51,994 nt of DNA from Nemertoderma westbladi (lineage: Eukaryota; Xenacoelomorpha; Nemertodermatida; Nemertodermatidae): assembly GCA_032718475.1 (NCBI GenBank), contig JAUCBJ010001089.1, forward strand, positions 1 through 51,994, read 5' to 3'. This document shows, piece after piece, positions 1 to 9,837 of the stretch (positions are counted from its first letter, which is position 1; every line of letters begins with the position of its first letter). The notes below the pieces were generated by a model, which was not told the origin of the DNA, did no database searches, and saw only the letters and a list, made by a program, of their open reading frames with translations. The translations under genes were made by a program, and so were the position numbers.

Positions 1-1
1 A

Positions 2-3000
2 AGGAAAGCTAAGGATAAAGCTTTAGAGGTACCCATTGAACAACTAAATGCAGATGACGGAGTTAAAACGTTACTTAGAAAACTCGATGAAGTTTATCTG
101 AAGGATAAAATCGACTGTGCTTACGAAGCCTATTCGTTGTTTAAATATTTAAAGAAGAAAGATGTAGAGACTATTTCCGACTTTATCAATGAGTTTGAGA
201 AACGGTATAACAAAGCCAAAGAATATGACATGAGTATCGGGGATGGAGTTTTAGCTTTTGAGCTTTTAGATAAGGCGAATTTGTCAGATTCAGAGAGAAA
301 AATGGCTCTAACAGCAGTAAAGGATTTAAAATACCAAGAAATGAAGACAGCATTAAAACGTATCTTTGGGGAATCAAAGGTGATGTTTACAGGTGCTGAT
401 AGTGGGCGTACAACTGCGGTGCGTGTCAAGCAAGAGACTGAGGATACATTCCTTTGTGAGGATAATCATAATTTATATGAGGAAGGTTATTTGGAGGACT
501 GTGATGATGAACAATCTGTTTATTTTACATCACGTGGTCGGTATATTAGAGGTAGGCCTAATTTTAGAAGTAGATCAGCTGGACGACCATCATATAATTC
601 ATATAATCGAGGACGTTTTGATTCTCGAGGTAGTAGTACCGGTACCAGTATCAGACGTGGTGGGTCGATCACATATGGTAGAGTATCTAATAATCCCAGG
701 TATGCCGATGGTCAACAAATGTTGTGTCGAAGTTGTAAATCTCCACACCATTTTCAAAAAGACTGCTCTGACTATCAACCCCCTAATAACTATCAAGATG
801 GGGGTACCGGTATCGATAATGATGTATATATAACACTGTTTATTAAACCGGAAGAAGAACAATCGACATTTGTTCTAGAAACATTTAATCATGGTATATT
901 GGATACTGGTTGTACTTCAACAGTATGTGGAGAAGAATGGTTGTCCGTTTATCTGGAATCTCTAGGTGAGTTTGCTAGCAATAATGTTATAGAGCAATAT
1001 AGCAACACTAAATTTAGGTTTGGTGATGGTGAAAAGGTTGCTTCTAAGAAAAAGGTAACAATACCTGTGTTTATAGGTGAAAAATATTGCATGGTGGCAA
1101 CAGATGTGGTAAACAAACATATACCGTTACTTTTGAGTAAACAATCACTAAAAAGAGCCAAGTGTGTTATCAATTTAGATAATGATACTGCTAACATACT
1201 TGATCAAGACATATTATTAAGAAAATCTACATCTGGTCATTATTGCATATTACTGACACCAAAGGAAAATTTTCCTTGTATTGAAAATGTCATTTTGTTC
1301 ACTGAAAATTGTGTTAATGATGTTAAAAAGATGGCACTAAAATTACATAAGCAATTTGCACACCCTTCAGCTGACAGGCTATTAGGATTAATTAAGGATG
1401 CGGGGTTATCCAGCAAAGAGATTACTTGTGAGGTGAATAAAGTTACAGAGACATGTTCAGTGTGTAAGAAGTATAAGAAGCCAAAACCTAGGCCTGTTGT
1501 TGGATTTTCATTGGCCAAAGAGTTCAATGAAACTGTGGCGGGAGATCTGATTCAATGGGGCAATAAAACGTGGATTCTACATGTGATTGATCATATGACA
1601 AGGTTGAGTGGTGCTGCTGTGGTAAGAACGAAGGAAAAATCTGTGATTGCTGACAAATTCATTCGCTGTTGGATGGCCATTTATGGCCCTCCAAAGCAAA
1701 TCATGTCTGATAATGGTGGTGAGTTTGATAATTCTACCTTTAGAGAAATGGCTGAGCAATTTAATATTAAACTTATTCCAACCCCAGCAGAAAGTCCTTG
1801 GTCAAATGGTCTGAATGAAAGGCATAATGGTGTTTTAAAGGATATGTTACAGAAACTTATGAGTGATTGCAAGTATGATTTGGAAACTGGATTGGCTTGG
1901 TGTGTTAATGCTAAGAATTGTTTACATAATGTTAATGGATATAGCCCATATCAACTTGTCTTTGGACAGAACCCCAACCTCCCTTGCGTCCTGAATGATC
2001 AATTACCTGCTTTAGAGGGGGTCACGTCATCTCAAATAGTAGCTAAGCATTTAAATGCCATTCATGGAGCCAGAGAAATATGTATACAAGCGGAATCTTC
2101 TGAGAAAGTTAGAAGAGCAATGCGACACAACATCAGATCACAGGATGATGTTTATATCCAAGGGGACAGCGTATTCTACAAGCGGGATAATTCAGCTGAA
2201 TGGAAGGGCCCTGGAATGGTTATTGGCCGCGATGGTAAGATAGTTTATGTAAAACATGGTGGTTCGGTTGTAAAGGTTCATAGTTTAAGACTTTTGAAGA
2301 CCTGCGATGTTGCATTTGATCAAAAAAATCAAACCACTAGTGTACCTGATAATTTATCTGAGGTCAACAGTAATCTGCATAATGTTGAGGATGACATCAT
2401 ATGTATTGACGAATATGATGATGATATTAATGATGTTCAAAAGGGTAATTCTTCTAGTGGTCTGATTGCTGCTAATGTTGCTAAGGAAGGCATTCATGAT
2501 ACCCAGAGTCATACCATCAGAGAGTCTGCAAAATTAACACTACCAAAGATTAATGATAAAATATCATTTCGTCTTAAAGGTGAAGATAACTGGTGTCATG
2601 GAATTGTGCTTAGCAGAGCTGGAAAAGCAACAGGAAAGTACAGAAATTGCTTAAATGTACAATTTACTGGTCCTAAAGAAAGGCAGGATGATTGTGATAA
2701 TTTTGACTTTGGTACTGACATTGACGAATGGACAGATAATAATACACCAGTTAGCGATGGTACTGAAGATGTTTATTTAAATGACTATGTTGTTAGTGAT
2801 AAATATGCTGAAGCCAAGGTATACCAAGTACAGATGTGGGACCGGCATAATGTATATAAGGCTGTAGATGATGTGGGTCAAGATAGGCTATCTACTAAGT
2901 GGGTTTGTACAATGAAAAATGACGGCAGATTAAAAGCGAGATTAGTTGCACGAGGGTTCGAGGAAGAGACAGCAGAACTTGCCAAATTTTCACCAACTGG

Positions 3001-4249
3001 AAAGAAAGAAAATATCCGCTTGTTACTATCAGTAGCAGCAACTACCAATTGGACCATTCATTCAATGGATATACAGACTGCTTTTCTACAGGGTGAGCAA
3101 ATAGATCGAGAAGTTTACCTAGAGCCTCCACAGGAATTTAAGAAACCAGGTCAACTTTGGTGTCTAAAGAAATGTGTTGATGGTTTATCAGATGCACCAA
3201 GAAAGTGGTTCATGAAAGTAAAGAAGGTTTTAGAACAAATAGGAATGAAAAGATCAATGAATGATGACTGTTTATATTACTGGGAAAGTAATGGTGTAAT
3301 TGGTGGCATTTTATCTATGCATGTTGATGATGAACTTTGGGCAGGAACAGCTGAATTCGAATGTACAATTATTAATGAATTAAGAAAGGTCTTTGTTGTT
3401 GGAATTGAGAAAGATACAGTCCTTAAACATGTTGGTCTGGAGTTGAGGCAAAATCGCCATGGTATTTTACTGGATCAGCATCGTTATATTGAGAAGCTTC
3501 AGCCAATTGACTTGGCAAGTAACAGAAATAAGGATTCGCAACTTACCAACAAGGAGTTTAAAGCTCTTCAAACGCTATGTGGGCAACTCAATTGGATTGC
3601 TACACAAAGTCGACCAGATATTAGTTTTGATACTTGTAACTTGAGCAGTAAATTAAAAGACCCCAAGATTAATGACATATTTTATGCAAATAAAATCGTT
3701 CGACGTGTAAAGTCATTCGCTATGGTATTGAAATTTCCCAGATTGAATCTGCAAGATTTGAAGATCATATGTTATACCGATGCTTCTTATGGAAATTTAG
3801 ATGATGGAAGCTCCCAAGGGGGTTATCTTATTTTTGTTTCGGATTGTACAAACAATGGAGCTTTGTTAGATTGGCAGTCAAAGAAACTCAGGCGGGTAGC
3901 ACGTAGCAGTTTAGCAGCTGAAACATTAGCTGCAGTTCATGCTATTGATAATGCCTACTCACTGGCATCAGTTCTTGGTGAAATATTATCGACCACAATT
4001 CCAATATATATATATACTGATAGTCAATCACTTATTGACAATATATACACTGATAAAGGAAGCTTAACAGAGAAGCGCCTTCGGATAGATATACGACTCA
4101 TCCGCGAAATGTTGGAGAAAGGTGAGATCAGTGATCTACAATGGGTTGATACCTATCATCAGTTGGCCAACTCTCTAACTAAGAAGGGTGCATCAACAAA
4201 CTCACTGATAAATACTCTAGAAACGCATAAACTCAGTCAGACTCAATAA
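2..4249 (+). CDS. Copia gag-pol polyprotein (5' partial)
   Basis: The frame is open from base 2, so Gag runs off the left edge; the TTG at 137 is only the first alternative start inside the window. Domains in order: Gag helical region; RG/RS-rich stretch (about 530-700); CCHC zinc knuckle CRSCKSPHHFQKDC (725-766, exact CX2CX4HX4C); aspartic protease with DTG (902-910); integrase zinc finger HKQFAH...CSVC (about 1345-1465); integrase core with D in AGDLIQWG, SDNGGEF and NERHNG; reverse transcriptase with KARLVARGF, MDIQTAFLQG and catalytic HVDDE (about 3320-3334); RNase H with YTDASYG, AAETLAAVHAID, YTDSQSL. The order protease-integrase-RT-RNase H is diagnostic of copia rather than gypsy. Oddities: the RT catalytic box is HVDD where most copia elements have YVDD, and the terminal box reads LANSLTK instead of the usual LADxLTK. 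About 1,415 codons are in the window with no stop or frameshift, so it is potentially functional. Confidence 0.95.
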   Translation, partial: RKAKDKALEVPIEQLNADDGVKTLLRKLDEVYLKDKIDCAYEAYSLFKYLKKKDVETISDFINEFEKRYNKAKEYDMSIGDGVLAFELLDKANLSDSERKMALTAVKDLKYQEMKTALKRIFGESKVMFTGADSGRTTAVRVKQETEDTFLCEDNHNLYEEGYLEDCDDEQSVYFTSRGRYIRGRPNFRSRSAGRPSYNSYNRGRFDSRGSSTGTSIRRGGSITYGRVSNNPRYADGQQMLCRSCKSPHHFQKDCSDYQPPNNYQDGGTGIDNDVYITLFIKPEEEQSTFVLETFNHGILDTGCTSTVCGEEWLSVYLESLGEFASNNVIEQYSNTKFRFGDGEKVASKKKVTIPVFIGEKYCMVATDVVNKHIPLLLSKQSLKRAKCVINLDNDTANILDQDILLRKSTSGHYCILLTPKENFPCIENVILFTENCVNDVKKMALKLHKQFAHPSADRLLGLIKDAGLSSKEITCEVNKVTETCSVCKKYKKPKPRPVVGFSLAKEFNETVAGDLIQWGNKTWILHVIDHMTRLSGAAVVRTKEKSVIADKFIRCWMAIYGPPKQIMSDNGGEFDNSTFREMAEQFNIKLIPTPAESPWSNGLNERHNGVLKDMLQKLMSDCKYDLETGLAWCVNAKNCLHNVNGYSPYQLVFGQNPNLPCVLNDQLPALEGVTSSQIVAKHLNAIHGAREICIQAESSEKVRRAMRHNIRSQDDVYIQGDSVFYKRDNSAEWKGPGMVIGRDGKIVYVKHGGSVVKVHSLRLLKTCDVAFDQKNQTTSVPDNLSEVNSNLHNVEDDIICIDEYDDDINDVQKGNSSSGLIAANVAKEGIHDTQSHTIRESAKLTLPKINDKISFRLKGEDNWCHGIVLSRAGKATGKYRNCLNVQFTGPKERQDDCDNFDFGTDIDEWTDNNTPVSDGTEDVYLNDYVVSDKYAEAKVYQVQMWDRHNVYKAVDDVGQDRLSTKWVCTMKNDGRLKARLVARGFEEETAELAKFSPTGKKENIRLLLSVAATTNWTIHSMDIQTAFLQGEQIDREVYLEPPQEFKKPGQLWCLKKCVDGLSDAPRKWFMKVKKVLEQIGMKRSMNDDCLYYWESNGVIGGILSMHVDDELWAGTAEFECTIINELRKVFVVGIEKDTVLKHVGLELRQNRHGILLDQHRYIEKLQPIDLASNRNKDSQLTNKEFKALQTLCGQLNWIATQSRPDISFDTCNLSSKLKDPKINDIFYANKIVRRVKSFAMVLKFPRLNLQDLKIICYTDASYGNLDDGSSQGGYLIFVSDCTNNGALLDWQSKKLRRVARSSLAAETLAAVHAIDNAYSLASVLGEILSTTIPIYIYTDSQSLIDNIYTDKGSLTEKRLRIDIRLIREMLEKGEISDLQWVDTYHQLANSLTKKGASTNSLINTLETHKLSQTQ

Positions 4250-4350
4250 AAAAAAAAAAAAAAAAAACTATGACTAGTTAGTATTATTGGACATTTATTG
4301 GACTCCTTATTTTATGTTTCTTTTCTGTTACTACCCTATTACGTTTATGT

Positions 4351-4368
4351 TAAAGAAAGAGGTGAGAA
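4351..4368 (+). other. Polypurine tract of the copia element
   Basis: A run of 18 bases, nearly all A or G (AAAGAAAGAGGTGAGAA), lies directly against the TG that starts the 3' LTR. This is where plus-strand DNA synthesis is primed in LTR retrotransposons. The position is what defines the LTR start chosen here. Confidence 0.75.
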
Positions 4369-4492
4369 TGTCAAATGTATATATGTAGTATATTGGTGGC
4401 GGGATATTCAAACTATATATAAGATATGAAAGATATAGGAGGAACACCGGTACAGCGGTACGTTTCCTATCTTACTGTTTTACACTTTAACA
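4369..4492 (+). repeat. 3' LTR, 124 bp
   Basis: Starts TGT and ends ACA, the usual TG...CA termini, directly after the polypurine tract. It contains a TATA-like CTATATATAAG (about 4413-4423), a candidate start for element transcription. The boundary cannot be proved without the 5' LTR, which is off the window. The base run following it (ATTAG) is a candidate 5-bp target duplication whose partner would be upstream. Confidence 0.7.
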
Positions 4493-4647
4493 ATTAGGAC
4501 CACTTTTTGATGACATATGTTTGGCGTGGCATAAAGTTCGATTTTTTGGAGAATAGTGATTCAAATGTGCTAAACCGAAAGCCCTTATTTTTAACATCGG
4601 GCAGCCAACAACGTCAGTAATAGAACTATATCTCTGTAGTGACAAAA

Positions 4648-4717
4648 TGTGACTGACGGAATGTGACTGACGGAATGTGACTGACGGAATGTGACTGACG
4701 GAATGTGACTGACGGAA
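4648..4717. repeat. 14-bp tandem repeat, five units
   Basis: Five perfect head-to-tail copies of TGTGACTGACGGAA at 4648, 4662, 4676, 4690 and 4704. The minus-strand open frame across it is only the repeat read through. The same 14-mer makes both arms of the palindrome at 5383-5416. Confidence 0.95.
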
Positions 4718-5382
4718 CAAAATGGAACCATCAAACATTAATTCCTAGCAGAAACATTCCGAAGTAATTTTAACTTTTTATAGTCAGATATTTTTTGTTT
4801 ATAAACAATATTTGTGATATAATAGATTTATTTTTTTATTATTTTTATTATTTCAGGTACTATTTATTTTATTTATTACCGGTATAATTATCTTAATTGA
4901 TATAGTTATTAGTTATATTTTAAAAAAATTAATCAATTCACATATTTATATTTGTTTATTCATTATTTTTGGAATAATATAGCAATATTGTATAATATTA
5001 AAGAACAAAGCACAACTACCAATATGGACCGGTACTAAAGTAGAAAGGTTATGTCAGTTTGTTACATGGGATTGAAGTCGTCTCTTCAGTTTCTATGCGG
5101 TCTCGTCAGTCCTCATTTTTGTCTCCTCGAGTTTGTTGCAACAGAATGTCAAAATATTCACATATTTTGATTTGGGTACCGGTAGATTCAATTTTTTCTG
5201 GCCAAATGTTCAAAATTACCAATACTCCTAAATTTTTATACTCACTACTGAAAATTCAGTCACAGAAAATAGTAGTAAAGTTTATTTATTCTGAAACACA
5301 AAGCCTTTCTAGCAAACTTTATTTACGGGTACCTCAAATACAGATATTCTCCTGACCAATCTGCATGAGCAATTTTAATGTG

Positions 5383-5416
5383 AAATTCCGTCAGTCACAT
5401 GTGACTGACGGAATTT
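5383..5416. repeat. Perfect 34-bp palindrome made of the 14-bp unit
   Basis: Two 17-base arms meet between 5399 and 5400 with no spacer; the right arm reads TGTGACTGACGGAATTT and the left is its exact reverse complement. The arm contains the unit tandemly repeated at 4648-4717. It could extrude as a cruciform. A weaker relative (CTGTGACTGGCGGAACTTCC) is at about 5569-5588. Confidence 0.95.
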
Positions 5417-6104
5417 TTTAGTTTGTTTCCAATTTAGGTATTCCTTTTATCGGATAACATTAATATTGCTCAAGTATTTTGGTCATGAGATTATCTGAAT
5501 TTGTGGGAAGGAAAGTTTGCCAGAAAGCCTTTCTGTTTCAGTATAACTAAACTTTACTATTTATTTTCTGTGACTGGCGGAACTTCCAGCAGTAGTTTAC
5601 AAAACATTTTTTGGCAGGAAGACTTATTGGAATGCAAGATTCTGTTTTTTATGAAATATTCTACTGAAGTGGTGCTTCTAAAATTTGCATGATAGTGCAT
5701 ATCATATTCTTTTTAAATTAATATGAAAAAGGCAAATTATTAGCACAATTATATGGTTAAGTTCCAACGAGACTTTATATCCCAGTACCGGTATTTGTTC
5801 TAAGCCGTCAAATATTTACTTATCCATACCCATTTCCTACACTTTAGATACTGTACTTTTAGGATATAGAATGGAAACCGTTTTTGGTGATATTGATGTT
5901 AATTTTTTGATGCTAAGTGTGACCCTATTTCGATAATTCCCCCCCCCCCCCCCCCGTACTATACTTACAGTGGGTGAATTTAGTTAAATCACTTCTGTAA
6001 ATTAATCAGCTAGGATTATGGCCTACTTTTATAATGGCAACATAAAAAATCTTATCCTTTTCGATTATTAGTCCATCGGCTGAGTGTTCTAGAAAATAAT
6101 CTAC

Positions 6105-6245
6105 CATGCGGTGTATTTAATAGAATAAAATAGCCTCGCCCAGATGCAAATCCATGCAAGTTTTAATCGCTCATATCTCAGCAATTTTTTAACGAAATTC
6201 AAATTGCTTTATATGTTTGGAATCCTTGCAACGGCCAGCTTATTG
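6105..6245 (-). repeat. Dispersed repeat copy (family also at 48.0 and 43.6 kb)
   Basis: The reverse complement begins GCCGTTGCAAGGATTCCAAA and continues through GCTGAGATATGAGCG and GATTTGCATC to ATTCTATTAAATACA. The same order of blocks occurs at 48020-48185 and, shortened, at about 43560-43710. Divergence is high, so it is an old family of unknown class. Confidence 0.6.
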
Positions 6246-6415
6246 GTGCAATATTGCCAGATACACATTTTTCAAACGCTTGTAGCCAACAAATGAAAGC
6301 AAGAATACAAATTATATCTCACCCAGTAGGGGTGATGGTCATTAATTTGAACTTTAATATTCCTAATATTCTTTATTATTCCGCGCCCTCAACTCCAATC
6401 TATTTATCCTGTCAG

Positions 6416-7118
6416 GTACACCCCGATCAGCACCCAAGCGAGCCCCATCCACCCGACATCCACCACCTCGACCACCGATTACGATTACTACATAAAGATC
6501 ATGAGGGAGCCCGACTTCTTCACGACGAAGTCATCCTCTAAACCCCGCCGAGTGGACGCGAGCGGAAAGGTGCCCCGCGTCCCCTTCACGATGTCCCCGG
6601 GTCTGTGCCTCTCGGAGGACTGCAGGGGGAAGTGGCGAAAGAAACGGAACGACTCGGTGAAGCGGAAACGTCGACGGGAGAGCCAAACCGCGTCGGTGAC
6701 ATCGGGACGGGAGTCGGTGGGTTCGAGTAGGTCGTCGGACGAACTGGTCCGGTGCAGCTACTGCTCCACGATGTTCCAGGTTGGGGACGGCAGTCGTTGC
6801 GACGAGTCGCCCGATCTCTGCGACCTACTTATTCGCAACATCAGCTGCTACGGGTGCGCGAGCGCCCTGCTGGACCGCTGCCGGGGCCGCGAGACCAACT
6901 CTACCGGCTGCTGGGGCGAGCCGTTGAGCGAGCGGCAGCGCTCCCACGGCGTGTGGTTGGCGCTGCTGAGTTTGCTGGTTCCGTGCCTTTGTCTGTACCC
7001 GCCGTTGAAACTGTGCCGACACTGTTGCCGCGGCGACGGGGCCCGGGGACGCGGGCGTCATAGAGCGTGCCCCCCGCGACGCGAGCCCCCCGGGGGGCCC
7101 CACAGCCCCAGGAGGTGA
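6416..7118 (+). CDS. SPRED: SPRED (Sprouty-related, EVH1-domain) protein, C-terminal coding exon
   Basis: SPRED proteins restrain Ras-ERK signalling; the N-terminal EVH1 domain binds neurofibromin and the cysteine-rich Sprouty (SPR) domain anchors the protein at membranes. This exon carries the C-terminal part only. The acceptor is the AG at 6414-6415 after a pyrimidine-rich run; one base completes a split codon and the frame then runs to TGA at 7116-7118. After a basic stretch (WRKKRNDSVKRKRRR), the SPR domain starts with RCSYC (Cys codon at 6753) and continues with ISCYGCASALLDRC, TGCW and VPCLCLYPPLKLCRHCC. The order and spacing of these cysteines match the SPR domain of known SPRED proteins. 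The EVH1 exons must lie upstream, probably beyond base 1. An ATG-based start at 6501 is not the gene's start. The exon is strongly GC-rich in an AT-rich setting. The tail after the SPR domain (RHRACPPRREPPGG) is not conserved to my knowledge. Confidence 0.85.
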
Positions 7119-9837
7119 GAGCCACCGCCCCCACCCACCCCACACTCTGCTGCCGCTCTATAGAACATCTTCCTGGGGGTCTCCGGTTTTCTCGCCAGCC
7201 CACCCAACTAATTGCTCAGGGGTATATCCGTACTAGCCGATTCGCCATATTCGCAACAAGGGATATATAGTTAGGTATTCTATTTCGCACACATTTTATT
7301 GCAGTTTGGGCAACATAATCAGTTATCAAAATCTACCATTTATTTCGAATGCTTTGCCGGTTTCGCTAGGTATGCGTTTCAGATTGTCCCATTTCATTTC
7401 AACCATTTACATATTAATTAGTAAGAAACTATAAGTGATAGCGAAGCGATATCAATATAGATATGATCATATTTTTTAAAATAAAGGAAGTTTTAGTTAT
7501 TATAATATATGAAAAAAGATTTGATCTTTGATCTTGACTGTTATTTATAAATTTGTTGACTTTAGCAGTACGGTACCGGTATCTATCCCACTTTCCTTTA
7601 TCATGAGTCATGAACCGGTTTTTTTTATTATTTACCGGAAATATAAATTTTTATTAATATATTTTTAAACGATCGCGATGTAACACGCACCAGTGCTTCG
7701 TAACAATGTTCAACCACCGTTACTGATTGCGCTATTCAGGTTTTGATATTACCTCTATTTATTGTACTACGATTACCTAGTAGGTGAATAATTCTATGTT
7801 TATAACCACAAGTCTGTATCTGGAAATTTGGACTATAATGGATTGTTACAAATTGATAAAATAGTATCACATATAAGGGGCCATCAATAAAGTACAACGC
7901 ACTTTGTGGCCCAAACCCACCGTCCTACACAGGATATCATAAATGTGTAGAGTTGCAGTGCGTGTGGCAGTCACGCTACTTCTGTTGTGCCACCCACCAT
8001 CTGTTAGTGCCGCCTTATGTACGGCTGTAAACTCTGCTGTATGAAATAATACATTTATTTGCAGATCTGACGTCACGAACTTACAAACAGATTCCCTTTT
8101 TTTCAAACTTAATGTTTTAATATTATATAAATTATTGATCCCATTGATTTATGCAACTGGTGGACTTTAAAACAACCCATCAAACAGTTTTCAAATAATT
8201 GAATAAGTGGAGACGTGCAATTATGAATGAGTCCACTTACACAATAATATGATCAGGGTATTGCGAGATACTATGATAGGCGATATTGCACGGTGCAGAT
8301 GGGCTACTTTACCAAAAGTGATATTATAAAGTATCCCTAGTATTTATTTTCTAATACTTTTGTATTTAATTCATATAATTATAATGTATTTAATAGGATA
8401 TCGCGAAACAGAAATGTTCTTTTTTCACAATAAAAATAACGTCAGTCAATTATATTTATAATATGAAGATATAGTTTTATTAATTATCATATACCCCTGT
8501 AGCAATTTTGAGTTGTTATCAGCTATTTGTAAAGCGACGTACATTGTTTTACTATCGCTCTGACGGTGACATTTTATTGAGACAGCGTCTGACTAAATTG
8601 TTGAGGGAATTTTGCATCCAATTATCGTATTAAACTACCTGTATATAATAAAATAGAACACCCCTAAAGCTAAATCAGGTCAAATCAAAATGCAGTTTCG
8701 ATTGATATAACTTTCTAAATATTCTAATTCGTAAATCCGTTATTTTGTTTAAAAGAAAATCACCCAACTCAAACAAGTATTTTGCACCTTGCTTTGAGAA
8801 CATGCCTTTTTTGCTATAAACTCGGATTTGGGCCCAATTATGGAATTACCTTAAAATTAAATACTTAGTGCTAAGTGACAACAATTAGTAAATTTATTGT
8901 TTTTATCGTATCAAATACTTGGCATTCAAGTTACAATTAACAGGTGTATTTGTTTCTCAACCCAACCAAACGTTAATTCCTGACCTATCGGATACCTCCT
9001 TATTCATATAAATCACTAAATACATTACAAATATATACTGGGATAGAATAATAATGGTGTTTGGTTGCAAAAAATTCTAGCATGCGCAGCAGTTTAGTTA
9101 GTCTGTCTGAATAGGGTTGGTAGGAATATTTTTTGACTGAACGCAATTAGGGGCTAACAAAGTACCCTGAATCTACTGGGAGCAGGGTTTTTTATAAAAC
9201 ACAAAGAACGACAAGCCAGCCATTCGATTCAGGGCACCTTGATATCCTTTATTCAATTGTTTCAGCCAAACAATTATTATTTCACACACTACAACTACAT
9301 TATGGTCAGACAATGAGAATGACGGATCTGATAAATTATAAACTGTTTATTAACATACGTACATATTTTATATTTCATATGATATCTTTTAGTTTTACCA
9401 GTCTCAGTAGTTTAGTAATTTTTTAGATATTTTAAATACCGGTAATTATATTCAATGGCCTATTAAATTACTGATCATTGATTTTAACTCAGTTTTAAAA
9501 ATGTTATTTGTGCTGAATTACTGTAATCAGTGATAAAGTGTAGTAATTTTCAATCGTTCGCTTAATAACTAAGTAATGTACGCCACATTGTATTTACTAA
9601 GTACGTTTTTATTAAAATAAAATATATTGGCAAGGTTAAAGATATGGTTTCCTTTATTATTTGAACTCAAAAATGTAATAAAATATAACTTTATATAATT
9701 AATCGATTTTTTTGTTGTTATTGAAATCTTGGGTACATCGTCATGGAATAAGGTAGGTAAACATAAACTGTAACAACTAAAATCAAATAATGATTATGAC
9801 CTAATAACTACAAACAATCATATTATTACATTATGTA
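7119..9837. other. AT-rich flank downstream of SPRED
   Basis: Probable SPRED 3' UTR at the start, then intergenic DNA. An AATAAA at 7480-7485 is a candidate polyadenylation signal, but several AATAAA-like sites occur in such AT-rich DNA. TACCGGTA octamers occur near 7573 and 9436. A possible decayed repeat lies at 7877-8090. No gene supported in the rest. Confidence 0.5.
7877..8090. repeat. Possible decayed short transposon beginning GGGGCCATCAATAAAGTAC
   Basis: The edge GGGGCCATCAATAAAGTACA resembles the ends of a widespread invertebrate short repeat that reads GGGGCCATCnATAAAnTACGT. Near the other side there is TGACGTCACGAACTTA, also typical of the interior of such repeats. I cannot see a clean inverted terminus or target duplication, so this is a weak call. 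The 79-aa minus-strand open frame over it is treated as a shadow of the repeat. Confidence 0.3.

Larger units (their letters stand above)
1..4492 (+). mobile_element. Ty1/copia LTR retrotransposon, GalEa-like, 5' end outside window
   Basis: The window opens inside a copia-type element. It holds the gag-pol frame, an A-run right after the stop (4248-4267), a purine-rich tract (4351-4368) and one 3' LTR beginning TGTCAAATG and ending TTTAACA. The 5' LTR and primer-binding site lie upstream of base 1, so LTR-to-LTR divergence (age) and the 5' target duplication cannot be read. The frame is uninterrupted, which suggests a young copy. It sits in the same orientation as the SPRED exon about 1.9 kb downstream and may lie in a SPRED intron (inference). 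The short LTR and the wording of the RT motifs resemble the GalEa branch of animal copia elements; this placement is from memory of the family, not a search. Confidence 0.93.
4493..6415. other. Non-coding flank or SPRED intron, AT-rich
   Basis: No supported gene. The stretch holds a 14-bp tandem repeat, a 34-bp palindrome, a poly-C run (about 5940-5955), three TACCGGTA octamers (4875, 5178 and 5785 regions) and a dispersed repeat at about 6105-6245. Short open frames here (for example 5059-5355 and 5501-5692) have no recognisable content. If SPRED exons lie upstream of the window, this is its last intron. Confidence 0.6.

Noticed and set aside
137-4249. TTG at 137 as the start of gag-pol
   Set aside because: The frame is open back to base 2 with Gag-like residues, so the true start is left of the window.
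6752-7270. Several other frames over the SPRED exon, both strands
   Set aside because: They are shadows in GC-rich sequence; only the frame with the SPR cysteine pattern is meaningful.
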